Shown: positions 61,628 to 64,000 of the stretch, piece after piece
Layout: every line of letters starts with the position of its first letter
Numbering within the stretch: position 1 is the stretch's first letter
NCBI RefSeq assembly: GCF_002159835.1
Contig: NZ_NFJL01000002.1
Span: 248,001-312,000 of the forward strand
DNA length: 64,000 nucleotides
Reading direction: 5' to 3'
From: Blautia sp. An249
GTDB lineage: Bacteria; Bacillota; Clostridia; Lachnospirales; Lachnospiraceae
The notes under the pieces: generated by a model
What the model saw: only the letters and a program-made list of their open reading frames with translations
Told to the model about the DNA's origin: nothing
Databases searched by the model: none
Position numbers and translations under genes: made by a program

Positions 61628-62965
61628 TTGCGACTGAAAATACCGCCTAAGGTGGAAAGGATTATCAATGTCCTGGAAACCCATGGATTTGAAGCTTACG
61701 CTGTGGGAGGATGCGTCCGTGACTCCATCTTAAACCGGGTTCCGGACGACTGGGATATTACCACCTCCGCACAGCCGGAAGAAGTGAAAAAACTGTTTTA
61801 TCATACTGTGGATACGGGAATCTTACACGGAACGGTTACAGTGATGCTGGGAAGAGACGGGTTTGAAGTCACCACCTACCGACTGGACGGGAAATACGAA
61901 GACGGCAGGCATCCCAAAGAGGTAACCTATACGGCAAGCCTCAAAGAAGATTTAAAGAGAAGGGACTTTACAATTAACGCCATGGCTTATAATCCCTCGG
62001 AAGGGCTGGTTGATCTGTTCGGAGGAATGGAAGACCTGCAGCGAAAAGTAATCCGCTGTGTGGGAAATCCCGAAGAGCGTTTCAGAGAAGACGCCCTGCG
62101 GATTCTGCGGGCAGTCCGGTTCTCGGCTCAGCTTGGATTTGACATTTTGCCTGAAACCCGCAGGGCTCTGAGAGCCCTTGCGCCCAATTTACGACTTATC
62201 AGCGCAGAGAGAATCCAGACAGAACTGGTGAAAATTCTGGTGTCTCCCCACCCGGAATATTTAAAGATTGCCTGGGAGGAAAAGATAACAAAGGAAATTC
62301 TGCCGGAATTTGATGTTCTGATGGAGACGCCCCAGAACACCCCCCACCACTGCATGTCGGCAGGGGAGCATACCCTGAAAAGCATGGAAGAGATTCCTCC
62401 TTCGAAGGCGCTGCGCCTGACCATGCTTCTTCATGACATGGGAAAAGGGGTCTGCAGAACCACAGATGAAAACGGCCGGGATCACTTCAAAGGCCATGGA
62501 AAGTTCAGTGAAGAAATCGCCAGAGATATTTTAAAAAGGCTGAAATTCGACAACGATACCCTGTACAGGGTGTGTCGGCTGGTAAAATGGCACGATTACC
62601 GTCCGGAACCCACTTCCAAAGCGGTGAGAAAGGCGGTAAACAAGATAGGGCCGGATTTGTTTGAAGACTATCTTCTGGTACAAAAGGCAGATGCCCTGGC
62701 GCAAAGCGAATATAAACAAGAGGAAAAGCTTCTCCGAATCCGGGAAGTGGAAGGCTTATTCAGGGAGATTCAAAGGGAGAAACAGTGCGTTTCCCTGGAA
62801 GAGCTGGCAGTCAGCGGGAAAGATCTGATTGCCCTGGGAATGAAGCCGGGCAGGGAGATGGGCATTCTTTTACATGAACTTTTGGAGATGGTGCTGGAAG
62901 ATCCGGCAAAAAATGAGAAAGAATTTTTAAAAGAACAGGTAAAGAAACGGCTGAAAGAAAATTAA
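61628..62965 (+). CDS. cca: CCA tRNA nucleotidyltransferase
   Basis: Adds or repairs the 3' CCA of tRNA. A 445-residue class II enzyme: GGCVRDSILNRVPDDWDITT holds the metal-binding Asp pair, RRDFTINAMAYNP and EERFREDALRILRAVRFSAQLGF define the head and neck. An HD-like domain (LTMLLHDMGKGVC; VKWHDYRPEP) lies at about 260-350. TTG start at 61628 behind AAAGGAGGGCGG, 28 bases after proS. Bacillus-type enzymes lack an active HD domain, so phosphatase activity is uncertain. Confidence 0.93.
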   Translation: MRLKIPPKVERIINVLETHGFEAYAVGGCVRDSILNRVPDDWDITTSAQPEEVKKLFYHTVDTGILHGTVTVMLGRDGFEVTTYRLDGKYEDGRHPKEVTYTASLKEDLKRRDFTINAMAYNPSEGLVDLFGGMEDLQRKVIRCVGNPEERFREDALRILRAVRFSAQLGFDILPETRRALRALAPNLRLISAERIQTELVKILVSPHPEYLKIAWEEKITKEILPEFDVLMETPQNTPHHCMSAGEHTLKSMEEIPPSKALRLTMLLHDMGKGVCRTTDENGRDHFKGHGKFSEEIARDILKRLKFDNDTLYRVCRLVKWHDYRPEPTSKAVRKAVNKIGPDLFEDYLLVQKADALAQSEYKQEEKLLRIREVEGLFREIQREKQCVSLEELAVSGKDLIALGMKPGREMGILLHELLEMVLEDPAKNEKEFLKEQVKKRLKEN

Positions 62966-62977
62966 TACATGGTCTTA

Positions 62978-63035
62978 AACGGCAAATTCCCCTCATAGAA
63001 TGAAAGGTACAAAGCTATGAGGGGGATTTGCCGTT
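62978..63035. promoter_or_regulatory. 21-bp hairpin over the ribosome site and start of the CotS-like gene
   Basis: Arms 62978-62998 and 63015-63035 pair over 21 positions (one G-U pair), with a 16-base loop. The 3' arm contains GAGGGGG (63019-63025) and all but the last base of TTG 63034. There is no T-run after it, so it does not look like a plain terminator. It should strongly limit translation. Confidence 0.8.
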
Positions 63036-64000
63036 GTATGATTATGGGTTAAGCGTACTGGAGCAATATGGTCTTAGCGCCGCCAGAAGCTGGCGGGGAC
63101 GGGGAGCGCTGCTGTGTCAGACACAAAATGGCTTAGTGATGATTCGGGAATTTAACGGATCAGAAACAAAGCTTAAGTATCAGCGGGCTCTTCTTCAGAA
63201 AATACAGGAGAGCCGGATTTGCCGGACCGATTATCTGTTTCCCACTTTAGAGGGAGATTTAGTGGCCAGGGACAAAGACGGGGCAGCCTATACTCTGCGC
63301 AGATGGTATGAAGGAAGGGAGTGCGACACAAAGTCCCGGGAAGATATTTTAAGGAGCGTCAGGGCATTGGCAGACTTACATAAAGGAATGCGGCTGGAGT
63401 TCCAGGAAAACTATGCAGCCCGTTCCCAGAGAGAGGAATACCAGCGCCACAACCGGGAACTAAGAAAAATACAGAAATTTATCCGAAAGAAAAAAGCAGA
63501 AAATGATTTTGAGAAAATGTATGCCCTCAGCGCTCAGTGGTTTCTGGAAAAGGCGGCTGAAGCCACAGAGAGACTGGAAAATTCCGGCTACCGGGAACTT
63601 CTGGAAGAATCCAGAAAACGGGGATGCATCTGTCACGGGGAATTTAACCAGCACAATGTACTTTTTACAGAGAATGGCATTGCCGTTACCAACTTTGAAC
63701 ACTGGTGCTACGACATTCAGATGGCGGATTTGTACCGTTTCATGAGAAAGATACTGGAAAAATATAACTGGAATCTGGAACTGGCTCAGGAAATGGTAAC
63801 CGCCTATCAGGAACGAAAAGAGATTACCCGGGGAGAAATGGAAAATCTGAAGCTGCGGTTTCAGTATCCGGAGAAATACTGGAAGCTGGCAAATTACTAT
63901 TTTTCCCACAAAAAAATCTGGATTTCAGAGAAAAATGTGGAAAAACTCCGGATTTTGGTGAAACAAAGAGAGGTCTGGGAGGATTTCGGCGAAAAATGTT
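63034..64000 (+). CDS. CotS-like spore coat/kinase-fold protein (3' partial)
   Basis: An open frame of at least 322 codons that runs off the window end. It fits the CotS family of aminoglycoside-phosphotransferase-like proteins: N-terminal LEQYGLSAARSWRGRGA, a lobe with ALADLHKGMRL, a catalytic-loop-like CHGEFNQHNVLF, and FEHWCYDIQMADLYRFMRK. In this family the usual HGD motif becomes HGE or HGDF, so kinase activity is uncertain. TTG 63034 is chosen from the GAGGGGG eight bases upstream and the fit to family length. Spore coat assembly is likely by family. Confidence 0.85.
   Translation, partial: MYDYGLSVLEQYGLSAARSWRGRGALLCQTQNGLVMIREFNGSETKLKYQRALLQKIQESRICRTDYLFPTLEGDLVARDKDGAAYTLRRWYEGRECDTKSREDILRSVRALADLHKGMRLEFQENYAARSQREEYQRHNRELRKIQKFIRKKKAENDFEKMYALSAQWFLEKAAEATERLENSGYRELLEESRKRGCICHGEFNQHNVLFTENGIAVTNFEHWCYDIQMADLYRFMRKILEKYNWNLELAQEMVTAYQERKEITRGEMENLKLRFQYPEKYWKLANYYFSHKKIWISEKNVEKLRILVKQREVWEDFGEKC

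Overview
The window looks like chromosome of a Gram-positive, spore-forming Clostridia member, most likely a Lachnospiraceae gut bacterium. Supporting signs are strong AGGAGG ribosome sites with frequent TTG and GTG starts, a CwlD-type cortex amidase, a CotS-like spore-coat kinase gene, MecA, a prolyl-tRNA synthetase T-box, a sucrose PTS and a cell-wall-anchored surface protein. The genus cannot be fixed from sequence reading alone. I see no rRNA, tRNA or CRISPR array.

1-12990: efflux and envelope stress. A heterodimeric ABC exporter (first gene cut by the window edge) is followed by a cytidylate-kinase-like gene, a MarR regulator and a cyclopropane-fatty-acid synthase that is broken by a frameshift and loses its C-terminus at about 6062. 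An AT-rich MarR plus flavodoxin pair follows, under a consensus promoter embedded in a perfect 20-bp inverted repeat. A TetR regulator is divergent from an MMPL/RND pump and a 903-residue secreted coiled-coil protein.

12990-21290: a minus-strand operon of an ECF-type sigma factor, a membrane protein, an ABC ATPase and a permease, then a complete five-gene Opp/Dpp/Nik-type uptake system ending at a strong terminator.

21290-33700: regulators and small metabolic units. These are a Crp/Fnr protein, an arginase-family protein with an altered metal ligand, a LysR protein, an aldo/keto reductase flanked by two cyclophilin-like proteins, and a sucrose PTS/sucrose-6-phosphate hydrolase operon with AraC regulators on both sides. 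Two gene relics (a PIN-domain protein and a half nitroreductase) precede an HxlR regulator and an iron alcohol dehydrogenase.

33700-39000: the most unusual stretch. A serine recombinase lies beside a 136-bp segment bounded by perfect 15-bp inverted repeats. Next comes a large sortase-anchored surface protein split by one extra G in a six-G run and carrying near-identical 318-bp repeats, then a zinc-ribbon/AP2 protein. This could be a surface-antigen switching locus; it is a hypothesis.

39000-47300: an AraC regulator with a GH36 alpha-galactosidase, a LysR regulator with a decarboxylase-like/cupin fusion, a DUF3786 protein, an ABC exporter and a MerR regulator.

47300-64000: mostly housekeeping. 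A 57-residue ferredoxin, a DUF1858 protein, MecA, a GH18 protein, a DivIVA-like protein and a CwlD amidase are followed by a three-gene glycosylation cluster (GT-C-like, GT2, DUF2298). Then come a threonylcarbamoyl-AMP synthase, RpiB, dCMP deaminase, a proline T-box with proS, the CCA-adding enzyme and a CotS-like gene that runs off the window end. The CwlD and CotS-like genes both have ribosome sites buried in strong hairpins.
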